From contig OX345636.1 in NCBI GenBank assembly GCA_947044365.1, positions 41,320,537 to 41,384,536 of the forward strand: a DNA stretch of 64,000 nt. Reading direction: 5' to 3'. Below the pieces are notes generated by a model. The model was not told the origin of the DNA, did no database searches, and was given only the letters and a program-made list of their open reading frames with translations. The translations under genes were made by a program, and so were the position numbers. This DNA comes from Petrosia ficiformis (Eukaryota > Porifera > Demospongiae > Haplosclerida > Petrosiidae). How positions within the stretch are numbered: the first letter of the stretch is position 1; each line of letters begins with the position of its first letter. This document shows, in pieces, positions 24,770 to 40,853 of the stretch.

Positions 24770-25332
24770 TTACAGACTCTAGCTCTCTTGCAATAACCCA
24801 TACCCTCAGCCACACCCAATGTGATCACGTGAGATCAAACGTGGAGGTCAGTTTAGAGCCTTCCTTTATGAACTGGTCGCTATTATTGAACTTTTGTTGG
24901 ACTTTCAAATTACATATATTTGAACTGTAAGTTCAATGTAGTTCTAACAATGTACAATTCATTATAGGATAATTATCTTTTGTAACTGACACTGAGTTGT
25001 GGCATACTGAGATATTTTGGTAATGAATGAGGTCATGAATATTTGTTGGAAGAGTATTTGACTGTAGTTATTATACTAGTTCAAAGCAGTATAGCTGATG
25101 GAGAATCATTCTTAGTCATCTTCCATGTGTTTTTATATTTATCACAAATAATCTTAGCCAGTCTAGCCACAAAAAACTTTCTCAACCAGCTTTCAACTTT
25201 ATATAAACAACAAATTCAAATTTAAGCTTGTTACTTTCTCTCTTGCATCTCATTTATTTAATTGTTGCAATTGCAACCTATCCTTAAGCTACAGCGGTGA
25301 GGCCACGCACCAAAGGTGCTTCATTCTTCTAG
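24770..25332. other. Spacer between divergent truncated genes, no gene seen
   Basis: Neither an integrin exon (minus) nor a phase-compatible SRCR signal-peptide exon (plus) is found. One ATG at about 24868 opens a short hydrophobic frame with donor CTGTAAGT, but its phase does not fit the SRCR exon at 25333. Confidence 0.5.
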
Positions 25333-25868
25333 GCTCTTGTACATATGGTGATGTAAGACTGGTTGATGGATCAGTTATTTCAGAGGGTAGAGTAGAGATA
25401 TGTATCAATGGATTATGGGGTACAGTGTGTGATGATTTGTGGGATGATTATGATGCCGGTGTCGTTTGTAGACAAGTTGGGAAATATTTCAGTGGTCAGT
25501 TTTGAATATGTACCCTATATATACATTATTGTAGTATAAACTACAAACAATAATGTAGTACTGAAATGAATATGTGTAAAAACAAGACGTGGTATTTTTA
25601 TTGAAATTTTATCGTCTATATCAATGGCCTCTAAGTATAGGCTGGATAATAACAGCACTGACTGACACTGTTTGGTATAAAGATTTAAAATTCACCAAGT
25701 AAGCAAGCGAACATTCCAAAATATTTAAATACAAAAAAACGTACATGATATTTATATCAGCACTACAAGACAGGATAATAGATATCCTGAATGGCAATAC
25801 ATCTTCACCTTGTTTCACTGTAATATTATGTTTATTTAAATCATGTCTGCATTCCTATATGACAATAC

Positions 25869-26392
25869 AGTGGAGTCGCATTAAAACAAAGACTGCATGT
25901 TAATACGAAAGTCTGTTTAAAACATACACTTACATGTATCTAGTCCCAGCAGGATGGGGCTGCCATATAAATAATACCTTCCTATTCTTTTAGCATGAAC
26001 ACTGATAAAACAAATTTCTGCTTTAAAATGAATATTTACATGAGATAATCATGTAAAATGGGCTCTATAACCCTAATATTTTATAAGAGGTGATAATTCT
26101 AACTTACTTTACTGTAGAGAAGGGTTGTTAAGAAAACCTTTGATCTCAAATCTATCCTTTGCTATCAGCAAGAAGAGAGCAAGGTGAATGCTTGAAAATA
26201 TAGTGCATGTAGTTCCGTGGGCACCTCTTTATTAGCCTCTATAACTTTTGCATTTCAAACAGCAGCGACTTTTCACTCACTTATGAAGACCATCTAAGAA
26301 AGCCATAGATATCAAAAATATGCTTCATGATATTCATTAATACAAATAATTAGTCCTTTGGAATTTCTTTTAATGCAACTCCACTGTGGAAT
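25869..26392. mobile_element. MITE with CAGTGGAGTCGCATTAAAA termini in SRCR-A intron
   Basis: The left end CAGTGGAGTCGCATTAAAA (about 25870) is mirrored by TTTTAATGCAACTCCACTG (about 26368-26388). The interior (about 26090-26300) is related to 58440-58700 in the channel gene: both have TCTAACTTACTTT and, later, AGCAAGGTGAATGCTTGAA or AACAAGGCGAGTGCTTGAA. Not coding. Confidence 0.65.
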
Positions 26393-27406
26393 GGTTTTTG
26401 TTTCTATTAACTTGTATGCATGCATGATTTGCAATGGAGGTTCTTTTTGCTGTCTTCACTTCAGATTTTACATGAGTAACCTCTTTTTTAATTGCATATA
26501 CCAGAGACATGAGTCCTGTGTCTTATTGGTAAGATCGCCATGAGTCAGTAAAACTAACATTGCTATTCAAACAAAATGTTGTTTTTATTCCTGTCTTTAT
26601 GTACACTTCTTCATAACACTACTTATTTCTGTATTTGTATCTATGCATGACTATATATACTGTCAAGGCAAAAGCCACGTAATGATTTATGCTTCTTTTC
26701 ACAATTATACATATTTAATATTGGTTATACATAATTAATAGGAATGGCTCTATCATCAGCATTCTTTGGAGAAGGAAGTGGTGAAATCTGGTTGAAGAAT
26801 GTGCAATGTACTGGATTTGAATCAAAATTATTACAGTGTACACATGGTAGTATCGGTGTTGCACATATAGTGCTCATTTTGAAGATGCATCAGTTAGGTG
26901 CAGTTCTTCATGTAAGTTGATCATATCTACATTAATTGGTTTCTTTAATATTGCAAGCACTACTAAAATAACTTACTTAGATAACTAAATTATTGTTTTG
27001 TACTGTTGCAAAGATGCAAATTATAATTTAAATGGTTAATGAAATTCATGTAGTAATTGTTAATCTATATAATGCATCTCATTAGATGTGTAGGCACTCT
27101 TACCATTTGAGCTATTAGACTCATTGATGTAGGATTGTATTAATAGCAAAGTGATCGAGCTTCACGTCTAGCTTTTACAATTTTCCTTTGTTACTAATTC
27201 TCTTATGTCATAATGTATGTCATAATAATGCCTTGCATAAGCTTTAACATTGCGTGTATATGACTATAATTAGTACAAATATGTCACCCACCCTAAATAC
27301 TTTGTACTGGATCTGAATCACAATATTAGACTGTAGTTTTTTTTATGGCCCGTAGGGCCATCCCTATAATTGCTTTCCACGGGGTTTAATGTATATATAT
27401 GTGACC

Positions 27407-27824
27407 GAATTTGCAAAAATCAGGCTTATGGGATAATTATTAATTTTGAGATACGAGTGAAAATAGACAGTTATGGCTTACTCAGGTGATCGCTGTTTTA
27501 CTACATAAAAAGCTTCATTAACATCTTACCTATTCACTCATACCTTCAGAGATGTTTGGAGACATCTCTGTGCTTCGCTAGCCACTCCTAAAAACGTTTT
27601 TAGTCATTACGTTTAATGATTAAATAATTGATTTAATAGCTTTTTTCTCAAAATGAAGGATTTGTGACTACAATGGTTTAATCCCCTGCTGTGGCTTTGT
27701 CTTTTACATGATTGGGATGTATCATATATCATTCTGGAGCTAATTGAATACTCTATTCAGGTAATACAAAAAATCAATTTTGGAATTTTATCCCATAAGA
27801 CTGATTTTCGCAAATTCGGTCACA
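27407..27824. mobile_element. Nested MITE with 37-bp terminal inverted repeats
   Basis: The left end begins TGTGACCGAATTTGCAAAAA and continues TCAGGCTTATGGGATAA. The right end is its inverse (TTATCCCATAAGACTGATTT, then CGCAAATTCGGTCACA). TATATA on both sides is the probable target duplication. No coding capacity. Confidence 0.8.
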
Positions 27825-28344
27825 TATATATATATATATATGTTTGTGTCACTTGCGCGACTATGCGTTGTATACGTAGTTAAGGAAGTTGCGTCATTCC
27901 CGGGGGGCTCGGTCAATTAATGGGCGTGGCGCGTAAAAGAACGCGCGTTTGAGCTACAGAGCAGCTGAGGATTAGTGAGAAAGCTTCAGAAAGGATGTAA
28001 AACTGCTAATAACTGTTGTATATACAGTATAAATATTATGCAAGAATCTTTAACAAGTAAGTATGATAAGTTGTTGAGTATCAGACACGAGGAAGTCGTC
28101 ATTTAGAACCTTGAAGGAGTACTTCAGTCAGTTCATCAAAGATGTGTGTATTTAGACTGCAATCAGGCTTACACTTACTTCTTCAGGCCCCAGCTTTCGA
28201 GTGCACAGAAAGGTAGAAACACTAGTGCCATCAGCAATGCTTAATACATAGTCATCACAAAGCAAATATAGGGATGTTTTTTTCTCTATATACACTTGTT
28301 TTTTTTTATACAAGTGTTTTGACCAAATGTGGCTTAACGAGGAA

Positions 28345-28560
28345 ACTAGAATAGCACAAGTGCTAATATTAACCAGCTCCCCGGGACCGACAGCTTTACA
28401 TCCCCTCCAAAGGATGCGGTGATAAACACCTTCTCATTTTTGAGGGTAGAGCTGAGTAAACTCATAGGCGAGAGAAAAAGCCTGACCCTAGTGGGGCTAG
28501 AACCTGCAACCTTTCGATTGCAGGCTAGCACTTTAACCAGCAGGCCACTAGAACCCCTAG
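28345..28560 (-). mobile_element. tRNA-derived SINE
   Basis: Read on the minus strand from 28557, the head resembles a tRNA gene. It has an A-box-like TGGCCTGCTGGTTAAAGTGC and a B-box-like AGGTTCTAGCCCC (about 28495-28507), with GCAATCGAAAGGTTGC between them. This is followed by a tRNA-unrelated body. It is not an intact tRNA: the acceptor stem does not close and the anticodon arm is degenerate. Confidence 0.65.
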
Positions 28561-29817
28561 TTACAATATTGCAGAAGGGAATTGTTATCATTTTGAAGAT
28601 TCATCTGTTAGGTGTAGAGAGTCACATTGTAAGTTTATGTATTAAAGACAAGGGTGACAGGATAGGAACAATAGTCTCCTAAATGTGAGAACTATTAATA
28701 GTACTATACACTTAATTCTTGTAATCGCAAATGTCCAACTTAGGACAGCAATAAATTTGTCAAAGAGCAAATCAGCTTTTTACTCACCTCTAACGTGTTT
28801 GCAAGCTAATCAAGAAGCTAACAGCTTGACATTTATGAATAACTGATCCCTTCAAAATATTAATAAAACATTTAATTTGCAGTTTTTCAGTATTTTTCAC
28901 TGTATTAAACCAACTGTATGATATAATTTGGTATTTGAAATCTTGCTGCACACCATTATGTCAATCAAATGCTGAGTTGCTTGCCTTTGGTATTCAGATG
29001 TTTTGTACACAAAGCCAACAACATTTCACATTTAGGAACGTTTGCTTTGCTGACTTGTTTATGGCCACATGGCCAAATAACAGGAATTGCCCTTTTCTAT
29101 AACCAATGAAACAATAGTGATGTACTTTGCTTTCTATATACAGTTCAAGAGTTTTGATTCAATACATGTAAATTAGGACTCCTCTCATAAATAGCAAACA
29201 TTCTACAAATTGTATGATATACACAATAAAACTATGCATACAATGACTGAAACTAGGAAATTCTGAAACTGCTAAACTGAACTGTTTTGATTGTCAATAA
29301 TACTGATGCAAATTATATTAATTTTCTTCTGTATTCAAATTTTATTCTATTCCTACATTAGTTTCTGCTAGCACTGGAGTTATTGCAGGCATTATACTAG
29401 GAACTATATTTGGATTTCTGTTTAGTACAGTTTTACCAATTACCATTTGTTTTATAATTGGTTGCTATACTTGGAGAAATAGTCAAACAAGAGTAACTTC
29501 TGTGGCTGCTACAGCTGCAGCAGTCACTTTGTCTGTTTCTGAATACCCAGTAGAACACTATTACCCAGCTGGAGCTAACTTTCCTGTGGGAAGATCTTCA
29601 GTGACTATCAACTACCCTGTATCTGCACATTCTCAGCTAGCACCTCATGCCACTCAAATATCATATAACTCACAAGTTGACTCGTCTTCAAATGTTCTTT
29701 ACCCTGAACCTCAGCTGCAGGTAACATTGAATATCTATCAGTTGTTTAATGAATATTATGATAAGTATTTTTTTCTTTATGCTGTAGGGCACCAAAATGC
29801 AAGGTCAAACCCCCTAA

Positions 29818-31305
29818 AAATTTGTTATATAATTAAAATGAAGCGTTTCATCTTTTGTATATAGTGTAATGAACAATCAATTCATTTCTGTAATTTGTAT
29901 TCTACAATTGTGTATTCCACAATTGTTGTGTATCTATTTGTCTGATCTAGTACATAGGTCTACATACCTTGGTGTATAATTATTACCTTCGGTTTGTTTC
30001 ATTGTACATTTGTCATGTTATCAATGTCTAGCTTTATCCTTACACGAGCTTGAGTTGGTTTGATTCAAAATTAATTAATTAATGAAACAGCTTTCCATAA
30101 TAATATGAAACTGCATTAAAACATTGTTTAGCTGTGTTGTATGAGGGTGTACAAAGCATTTTCTTTGCTGCTATTATAACCAATTGGAAGACTTCAACAA
30201 GGGCTATTGTTTTATTTTTATTATGTAGTTACAAATGTTTCCTAGTGCTAACACACTAAATGCTCATGTTTTTGTGTCCAGTGATCCCAAAAACATTGAG
30301 TACCACCACCATGCACTTTGCAGTTCTTTTGAAAGACATGCAGACAAGAAATACTGAAAGGCCTATATATAAATGTCGATTCATTTAAACTCATTAGTAA
30401 TTGTACACAATCAAAATTAACATTAATAATGTTGTTAACTGTGAGAAATAGTACTTGTGACAGGAAATATAATTTTAACTGTTGTGAAAACTTTGTCTTA
30501 CTGGTCTAAGTAGGTGATGGGAATGTATTCCCAGCATAAACCTGTCAGCTAGCTGTAGTGTTGTTTTATAGTTTGCTATAACTAAATTTTTTCACGTTCA
30601 CCATGTATGCTTGACCTCAAAATGTCTGTTTTAATTCGACCCTGAGTCTTATTTATATAAGTTCCCAAGTTGGATTCTTTATCCATTTCTTTTCAATCTA
30701 CTCAAAGTACTATTCCTTCTGTTCAAGCTTCTGCTAATCCTTCCCTCCTCTTGTCTCCATCAATTGCAACCTCTCCCCCCTCAACTAATTCCAATTCTTC
30801 AACTTTCCACAATTCTTTCATGCACATACTTTATCATACTAAAACTTCCTTCAATGGGATTGCTCTAAAATGTTAACATTATTTAACATAAATATAGTGT
30901 AAATATTGAACAGATAGTACAGGTAATGTTCTTCTCTATGCCAGAAGCTTCGAAAGTTGTTAAATATATACACTACAAAATAGAATTGTTAAAATAAAAA
31001 ATGTATTTGTTAATATAGTTGCAAGGATACAAATTATAATTTAGTTAGCCACACAGGATGTTATGACTGCATGATCAATTATCATGTCTAATATCTGCAC
31101 AAAGAAACCTAATTAAAACATTTATTCTGCATCAATTAGACAGTATAAGAAAATGGAAACTGCATTAATTATTGGTATATAACTAATTAGTATAAGTAGT
31201 ATATCATGTTGCAGTCATAATAACTTGGTAATTGTACTAACGAATGAATTAGTTATTTTATTTTTGCAGTGCATGACAATAATGATCTATATATCATCTT
31301 CCATT
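29818..31305. other. Intergenic: one MITE, no supported gene
   Basis: At about 30970-31271 lies a member of the CACTGCAAAAATA family (left AAAATAGAATTGTTAAAATA and GTTGCAAGG; right ATTAGTTATTTTATTTTTGC). A Ser/Pro/Thr-rich open frame at 30670-30876 (QSTQSTIPSVQASANPSLLL) could be a relic of an extracellular stalk or cytoplasmic tail. It has no motif or splice context and is not called. Confidence 0.5.
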
Positions 31306-31462
31306 TATTAGCTTCTAGTGGAGCTATTACTACCAGTATTATATATAATAGGAAGTATAACAGAATTTCTGTGTTGTGTATGTACCCCAATCATCATTTC
31401 TCTTGTAATCTTTTGCTGTGTTTCAAAGGAAAGTAGAACCAAAACAGTTACTTAACCAAACG
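31306..31462 (+). pseudogene. Relic of an SRCR-receptor transmembrane exon
   Basis: The sequence aligns with the transmembrane exon of the intact gene (35918 onward). Shared stretches include TGTGTATGTACCCCAATCAT, then TCTTGTAATCTTTTGCTGTG, then AGTAGAACC and CAACCAAACGTAA. Insertions break the frame, and the ACCCAACC of the intact gene is ACTTAACC here, creating a stop. No SRCR exon accompanies it, so it is a third, dead family member or a partial duplication. Confidence 0.75.
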
Positions 31463-32537
31463 TAAGCTGTGCATGGAGCCGCAATATCCTGAGACATCCA
31501 AATTGTAGTGTTTATACAAAGTTCAATTCTACTACACTACTACAATACTGATCTGACAATGTGTAACCAACTGGCAAAAACCATCTATACACTATTAATA
31601 AACACAGGAAATGAGAACTCAATTATTACAAAACAGAATATACAAAACACTTATTTTGTGGGATATTATATTATCGCACAAAATAAGTGTTTAGTTTGCA
31701 ATTGAAGCAGTCTTAATAATTACTATTTTATAATGAATATCTAATTTTATTTTATGTGAATCTGTATTTCATGTACATTTGTATAGTGACAACAGATTTC
31801 ATGTCAAGAACATCTAAACATGAAAAGTGTCTATAATATAATAAAATACAGTTTCTTTTGAGTATTGAGTATGATTGTAAAACCTAACTTATATTTGATC
31901 TTTCAATCAGTTTATAACTAAGTTGAGTTTTGCATCAAACTTTACATTGAACAGCTGTTGTGTTGTTCATACAAGCCATTGTATATAGATGTGGTAGGAT
32001 ACTGATACACATTGGTGAAAAAACAACGAAATAGGTTGTAATTTTAAGACTACAATGTATATAAACACAAGAAATACCTTGTGCATGGAATAATATGTAA
32101 TGAATATATAATAAAAATAGTTATAAAGCTATTCTTTTCTATATATCATAATTAAAGTGGTTGTTAAACATATAAGAATCCCACAGTTACAACAAGTCAA
32201 GCACAGAACGGAAACACCTACACATATTTGATAAAGAACAGGAGTAAAAGTACAACTGCATGTACAAACAGATATTCAACCAAGCATAACTGCTGTGGCT
32301 ACTGGCCTACTGCAACTCAACTTCTAAGCACAAGGTCCACAGCTAATTTAATTTGATATTCTATTTTAGGTAGGCTGCGCTCCTTTCTGGCAGGAAGGCA
32401 TTCTCATGTTGTGGGTTGCGGTCTATGACTGTACTTACAACTGTATGACGTCAAAGACAGGAACATAACTATAACTACAGGATCGACGACTCCTTATCCG
32501 CATAACGGAGAGGTGTTGTTTTGAACAAAATATACCG

Positions 32538-36410
<3,873 letters not shown>

Positions 36411-37235
36411 GTCTTAAGTTTGCAAAAGAAAAACTTACTTTAATGAACAGCTAATTGAAATTTGTGTGACTTACTCTTTCTATTTTGTGTACCTTTGTAT
36501 TTATAACAAATTTTGTAGTATAATAGTATAATTACATTTTTTCTTAGAAGTATTGTATAATCACTGTAAACTAATTAGTTGTTTCAATTAGTTACTAATT
36601 AAGTTAAGTTTCATATAAACGTTACATTGAAGGAATGTTTATGACGGTGTAAGCTCCAACCCATTTTCATTGTGGTGTGATGTGTATTGGGGAGATAGGA
36701 TGAAAATCATTGCAATAGAACAAAATCTTCAAAGAAGGACCAGCTAAGGAAGAAATTGTCATCTGTATAATGTGTTATATATATTTGCATTCATTCATAT
36801 AGTCTTTATTGTGTATGCACATACATTCTAATTTGTATTGATCTGGTGCATGCACTTACAGTTGTTCTTCATGTATAAATAAGTGCTTGAATATTGACCT
36901 ACCTCAAAGGTTGAGATATTCATTTATCATGCTATTATATTGCTATAAATCTCTCTTGTAAATAATTACTTGACATACTCAGGGTTAGATGAAAGTCAAT
37001 TACATTTTAACAAAACGGCATTGATTACTGTCAAATGTCAGGCTTTAGGCTCATGCATCCATATTAATTGGTTGCACTCCATTGTTTAGCAAGTCATTAA
37101 GGCTTGTATGTATTGCCAGTGGACAGTCAGTGCAGTATAAGTTTCGTACATAAGCATACACTATTATTTTCATAATTATAATTTTTATTACACTTGTTTG
37201 ACTCGTTGCATTATGTTGCTTAAGTTTGTAACAGC
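36411..37235. other. 3' UTR and spacer after SRCR-B, no further gene seen
   Basis: The SRCR-B stop is at 36410. The interval is AT-rich with frequent stops, and no domain or repeat family was recognised before the GPCR pseudogene homology begins near 37236. Confidence 0.45.
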
Positions 37236-38260
37236 ATGATAATGAGTTTGCATATCCAGTGGAACATGCACCGAGACATATATTTTAATTGGTTACTATG
37301 GCAACACCTCAAGATGCTGCATACTCATATAAAATACACATCCTTTCATAGATCATCAGTTGTATATCCACTTGAGATACAAAGATGCCCACTAATTTTG
37401 TGTTATTCATGTTGTATTTCAGCTGTTGTGTGCTGTCACAAACTTGGAGTTTAACTATGATACACAACCTGAGAGAATCCTCTGTCATCAGTGGTGAGCA
37501 AAATCGTATTTGTGGCTTCAGAGATGATAAAGACAAAGATTTTATTCTAGGAGGGCTTGTTGCTGTACATGGTTCTGCTATGGAGTCTGCTGGAGGATGT
37601 TGTGGGACATCTCTAGTAAGAAGTGGACCAGAAAAAATTGAAGCCTTTTTATATGCCCTTGATCTAATCAATAGTGATCCAAACTTACTTCCTAACATCA
37701 CTCTTGGATATGACATAAGGGACACTTGTGTAAGTGAAAATGTAGCATTGGATGAGAGTGTCGATTTAATTTTCCAGGGATCTGAAGGTTTTGGTAGATT
37801 TTAGCACCTGCAGTGAAATTGCTTTGTTTCCTCAACACTCACAGTGTCAGCTGTAATTGGAGCTACAATAAGTCAGGTTTCCCTTGCAGTTGCCAGTTTA
37901 CTGCGACTTTTTATGGTACCTTAAGTCAGTTACTCTTCTTCTTCTCCAATTTTGAGTAATCATGACCGATACAGCTATTTCTATTGTACAATCCCTCCAG
38001 ATGATCAACAAGCACAAGCAATGATTGATCTAGTAATAAGGTTTAGATGGACATATGTATCTGCTATTCACACAAACAATGCATATGGTGAACCTGGAAT
38101 TGACAAGTTTAGACAGTTAGCTGATGCAGCAGGAATCTGCATTGACTTAGATTTAGGAATTAGCTAATGATCAATTTACACCCAATGATTACTATAACTT
38201 GGCAAGTAGAGTGATCAACGAATCCTCACCAAATGTTATTGTTTTTTTTGCATCATAGTT
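37236..38260 (+). pseudogene. Truncated pseudogene of the class C GPCR (inverted duplicate)
   Basis: A close copy, in opposite orientation, of the 5' flank and first third of the intact gene at 40854-43613. Coding similarity runs from ATG 37385 to about 38258. Recognisable pieces are GFRDDKDKDFILGGLVAVHG, IEAFLYALDLINSDPNLLPN and DDQQAQAMIDLVIRF. Damage includes a frame slip within the first 25 codons, a stop at about 37802 after LIFQGSEG, a TAA replacing the CAA of VPQVSY near 37921, and a stop at about 38165. Similarity ends abruptly at TTTTTTTTGCATCA. The upstream flank is also duplicated, so this was a DNA-level inverted duplication, not a retrocopy. Confidence 0.9.
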
Positions 38261-40077
38261 TGACATGTTTTGCTATATGTATATATATGAATTTTGATCC
38301 GATTTAAATCTAAACCCTACAATTTGGTGAAACATATGGTACTTTCCTAGCATATAGGCGTAGCCAGATCTTTAGGATTGGGTGGGCAAGGCAAAGCATA
38401 GGTAGGTGCACGAAGCACATCGAAAAATTTTTGCATTAATAAATTCATGATGGATGTGGTCTACCATTTGTACCCAGGCAGACAAGTTGAGTTGGAAGCT
38501 TACCCTAGCTGAATCTGCCAATGCATGCTGCACTATGTTCTTGAGAGCAAGTGAAAAAAATAAGAACACACAATTAGTAATTATAGTATAGTAGTAGGCA
38601 TGTTTGTACCACACCTCCTAATTACGTGAAAATGAAAATATGACTACGCCCATGTAGAAGCATACGTAGATAGATATCTATGGTAGAAGTATGCTATCAT
38701 GGGTGTACCATGGGCGTAGTCATATTTCATAGCAGCTGCAGTAATGAACTAACTTCTAGCTATCATTTTGATGTAGCTGATGATTCTGGGTCAGTGGGGC
38801 TCAACATGCAACCATCACAAAGATTGTATGGTACTGATCTGGGGACACGGAATAATATCAATTAACACACGATTAATTAATTATGACTGGTGACCACACT
38901 ACTAATGAAAAGTAATGAGCTACCAAAATGTTTTCCAGTGCATCCATATTAGCCCCCAAACCTCATTTGCTTACCTACACCCCCATTTCAAGAGTTATAA
39001 ACCACCTTGATAATGCTTATGAAAATCCCACCCACACAATTACAAACAGTTTGCTGTTTAAGGTGTGTTTGTTTACAACTGACACCTTCACCTGTAGCTA
39101 TTCCAATCAGATTACAGAATACACTAACCTGCCCATGTGTGGTTTAACTAAAGATTGTTCTTGTGCAAGTGTATAATAGAAGTAAAGAAGTAGTTATCAA
39201 CATATATACGTATATAGTTAGGAGACTTGGGGGTGAGCAGTTGTATGTAATTGTATGTCCCGAGACTAAGTCTTCCTACAACAAACACAAAACATTAAAA
39301 GAAATCCTCTGCTGTTTTCCTTGCAATTAAAGTAGGTTTATGAGTGGCATGTTACCAAAGGCAATTACATTCCAGTGGAGCACAGCTTGTGACCAGATTC
39401 TCCCCACTATCTGATTGTCAAAAATGGTTCTCCAGTTCGGCGTGCCGGCATTCTATTGTTCAAAACGCCTATGGTTTGTTGGATGTGGTCTAGTGGTGGT
39501 TTGATTCGAGCATCCACCCTTTGATGTTACTTTGAAGTTAGCTTAGGGTACTTAAAAGAAAAAGAAAAAAAAAAGAGTAAAAGGAGAGTAGAATGGGATG
39601 TTGATGTATATGTGATGACTTGGTTTCTAGCGAGAGAGTAAGAAAGTTGCAAATTGCCTGTATTCAGTTGCAACGAAGGTTTTGATTTTAATGAGATGCT
39701 GAGCCGCCACACCTTGCAATCAGTATATTATATCCATGGTAGGTGTGGTTGGAATAATTAATTCATTATTTTTTCAAAAGCCCTCAGATTAAGAAACAGT
39801 AAGTGCTAAATTAAGTGGCCACACCCTTCATTAATAAAGGATAAAAATTTTTGTGGTGTGCTCTCGTGCCAGGTTCGCCCTATCTTACAAAATTTCTAGA
39901 CCCGCCCATATCATTAAGTTTTTAAATGTGGTCATGGCATAAAATCAATAAAAGTCGGCATTAGATGATCCCAAGCAAATAGCAAATGTAGAGACCTTTA
40001 TTGGCCCCACCCAAGTGCTATACATAAACTGTTAGCATCATGATATATCGATGTGTATAACTGGGCATATTATCCTA
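38261..40077. other. Intergenic, repeat fragments, no supported gene
   Basis: At about 38350-38655 a segment starts with GGCGTAGCCAGATCTTTAGG and ends with GACTACGCCCATG. A solitary end CATGGGCGTAGTCATATTTC lies near 38707, consistent with a MITE. The remainder up to 40077 has no recognised domain. Confidence 0.45.
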
Positions 40078-40487
40078 CACTGCAAAAATAAAATTGTTCA
40101 ATTTATTGGTTAGTACAGTTGCAAGGAATAATTTAATTTAAATTGTAATTTAATTGGTTGTGTAGGTTGATATGGATACACTGTAATTATAATCGAATAA
40201 TTGTAATCTCAATATCCTTATGCTGTCTATTAGATGTACAAAGTAGAATTAGTATTTTAATTGAGTCTTTTTAAGTTTCCAAACCTTCTTTGTGCACCTA
40301 ATGGGAGGTATTAGGCATGATAATTGATTATAATAGGTACATATATCTTTTATGTATTTTAATATAATTAGTACAAAGTAGCTATGGTGTTAGATGTATG
40401 TATCCTGAACAACCAACTAATTGTTAAATCCTTGCAACTGTACTAACCAATATATTTGTTATATTGACAATACTATTTGTACAGTGA
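40078..40487. mobile_element. MITE of the CACTGCAAAAATA family
   Basis: The left end CACTGCAAAAATAAAATTGT, with TTGGTTAGTACAGTTGCAAG further in, is mirrored by CTTGCAACTGTACTAACCAA and ACTATTTGTACAGTG at the right end. Relatives are at 19502, 30970, 45046-45415, 45840 and 47620-48010. Non-coding. Confidence 0.75.
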
Positions 40488-40668
40488 TATACTGATTTAT
40501 AAATATGCTGTGACTCAATCTGACCCATTTGACATTAACCAGCCTAACCTAGACTTCTCTGATATGAATCATAATGACTATAATCCCATAACCAGATCTA
40601 ATGGCAGTGTAAGTTTGTTCCAGCCTAACCTGAATATGCTGGACTCGAGTTTGCAGTTTGGTGCTTAG
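40488..40668 (+). CDS. Possible terminal exon of an unidentified gene
   Basis: An open frame ending at TAG 40666-40668 has ordinary amino-acid composition (SDPFDINQPNLDFSDMNHND) and two related motifs, NQPNLDF and FQPNLNM, suggesting an internal repeat. An AG acceptor at the MITE boundary (TTGTACAG) precedes it. No family is recognised, and no upstream exon joins it on the plus strand. It may be a gene tail cut off by the MITE, or chance. Confidence 0.25.
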
Positions 40669-40853
40669 GAGCAGTTTAGGTTCTACAGTTACTTATTTAA
40701 TTTAATTTCCAAATAAGTTGAAATACCAAGGTAAAAAACACTCCATCTAAACAAATAACATCTACAACTGCATAAAATATAATATATAATAGCTTAAACA
40801 CAGTGACTTAATTGATTAACATATTTGTACATCTGTCTTCAATTGTATCTTCA

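Larger units (their letters stand above)
27338..28560. mobile_element. Composite insertion splitting an SRCR exon
   Basis: The SRCR coding blocks on either side join up: CTGSES plus the LLDCS equivalent at 27303-27337, and NIAEGNCYHFEDSSVRC at 28563 onwards. Inside are an outer repeat related to 34995-35180 and 49740-49890 (GTAGTTAAGGAAGTTG), a nested inverted-repeat MITE (27407-27824) and a tRNA-derived SINE (about 28345-28560). An exact target duplication could not be fixed. Confidence 0.7.
25333..29817 (+). pseudogene. SRCR-domain membrane receptor, decayed copy (SRCR-A)
   Basis: Paralogue of the intact gene at 32538-36410. Blocks: 25333-25494, first SRCR half ([20 protein letters not shown] to [11 protein letters not shown]); 26742-26911, second half (GMALSSAFFGEGSGEIWL to FEDASVRCSS); 27303-27337 plus 28561-28628, another second half split by a 1.2-kb insertion; 29362-29720, transmembrane segment (GIILGTIFGFLFSTVLPIT) and Tyr/Pro-rich tail; 29788-29817, last exon. 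Defects: no signal-peptide exon found, a frame shift near 26860 (between GSIGVA and YSAHFEDASV), a one-base loss before the insertion, and a final exon stopping after GTKMQGQTP, before the PPxY motif of the paralogue. The 359-bp transmembrane exon is the same length as in the paralogue and remains open, so decay is recent or partial. A shortened product remains possible. Confidence 0.75.

Noticed and set aside
24868..24925. Possible signal-peptide exon for the SRCR-A gene (MNWSLLLNFCW)
   Set aside because: The only good donor leaves two bases, but the next SRCR exon needs one carried base. Joining them gives a stop soon after.
28480..28560. tRNA gene
   Set aside because: A- and B-box-like words are present but the cloverleaf does not close, and the sequence continues into a SINE body.
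28346..28682. Open frames on both strands across 28.35-28.68 kb, including AGSSPTRVRLFLSP
   Set aside because: They are translations of the tRNA-derived SINE and its boundary. The true coding remnant is only 28561-28628.
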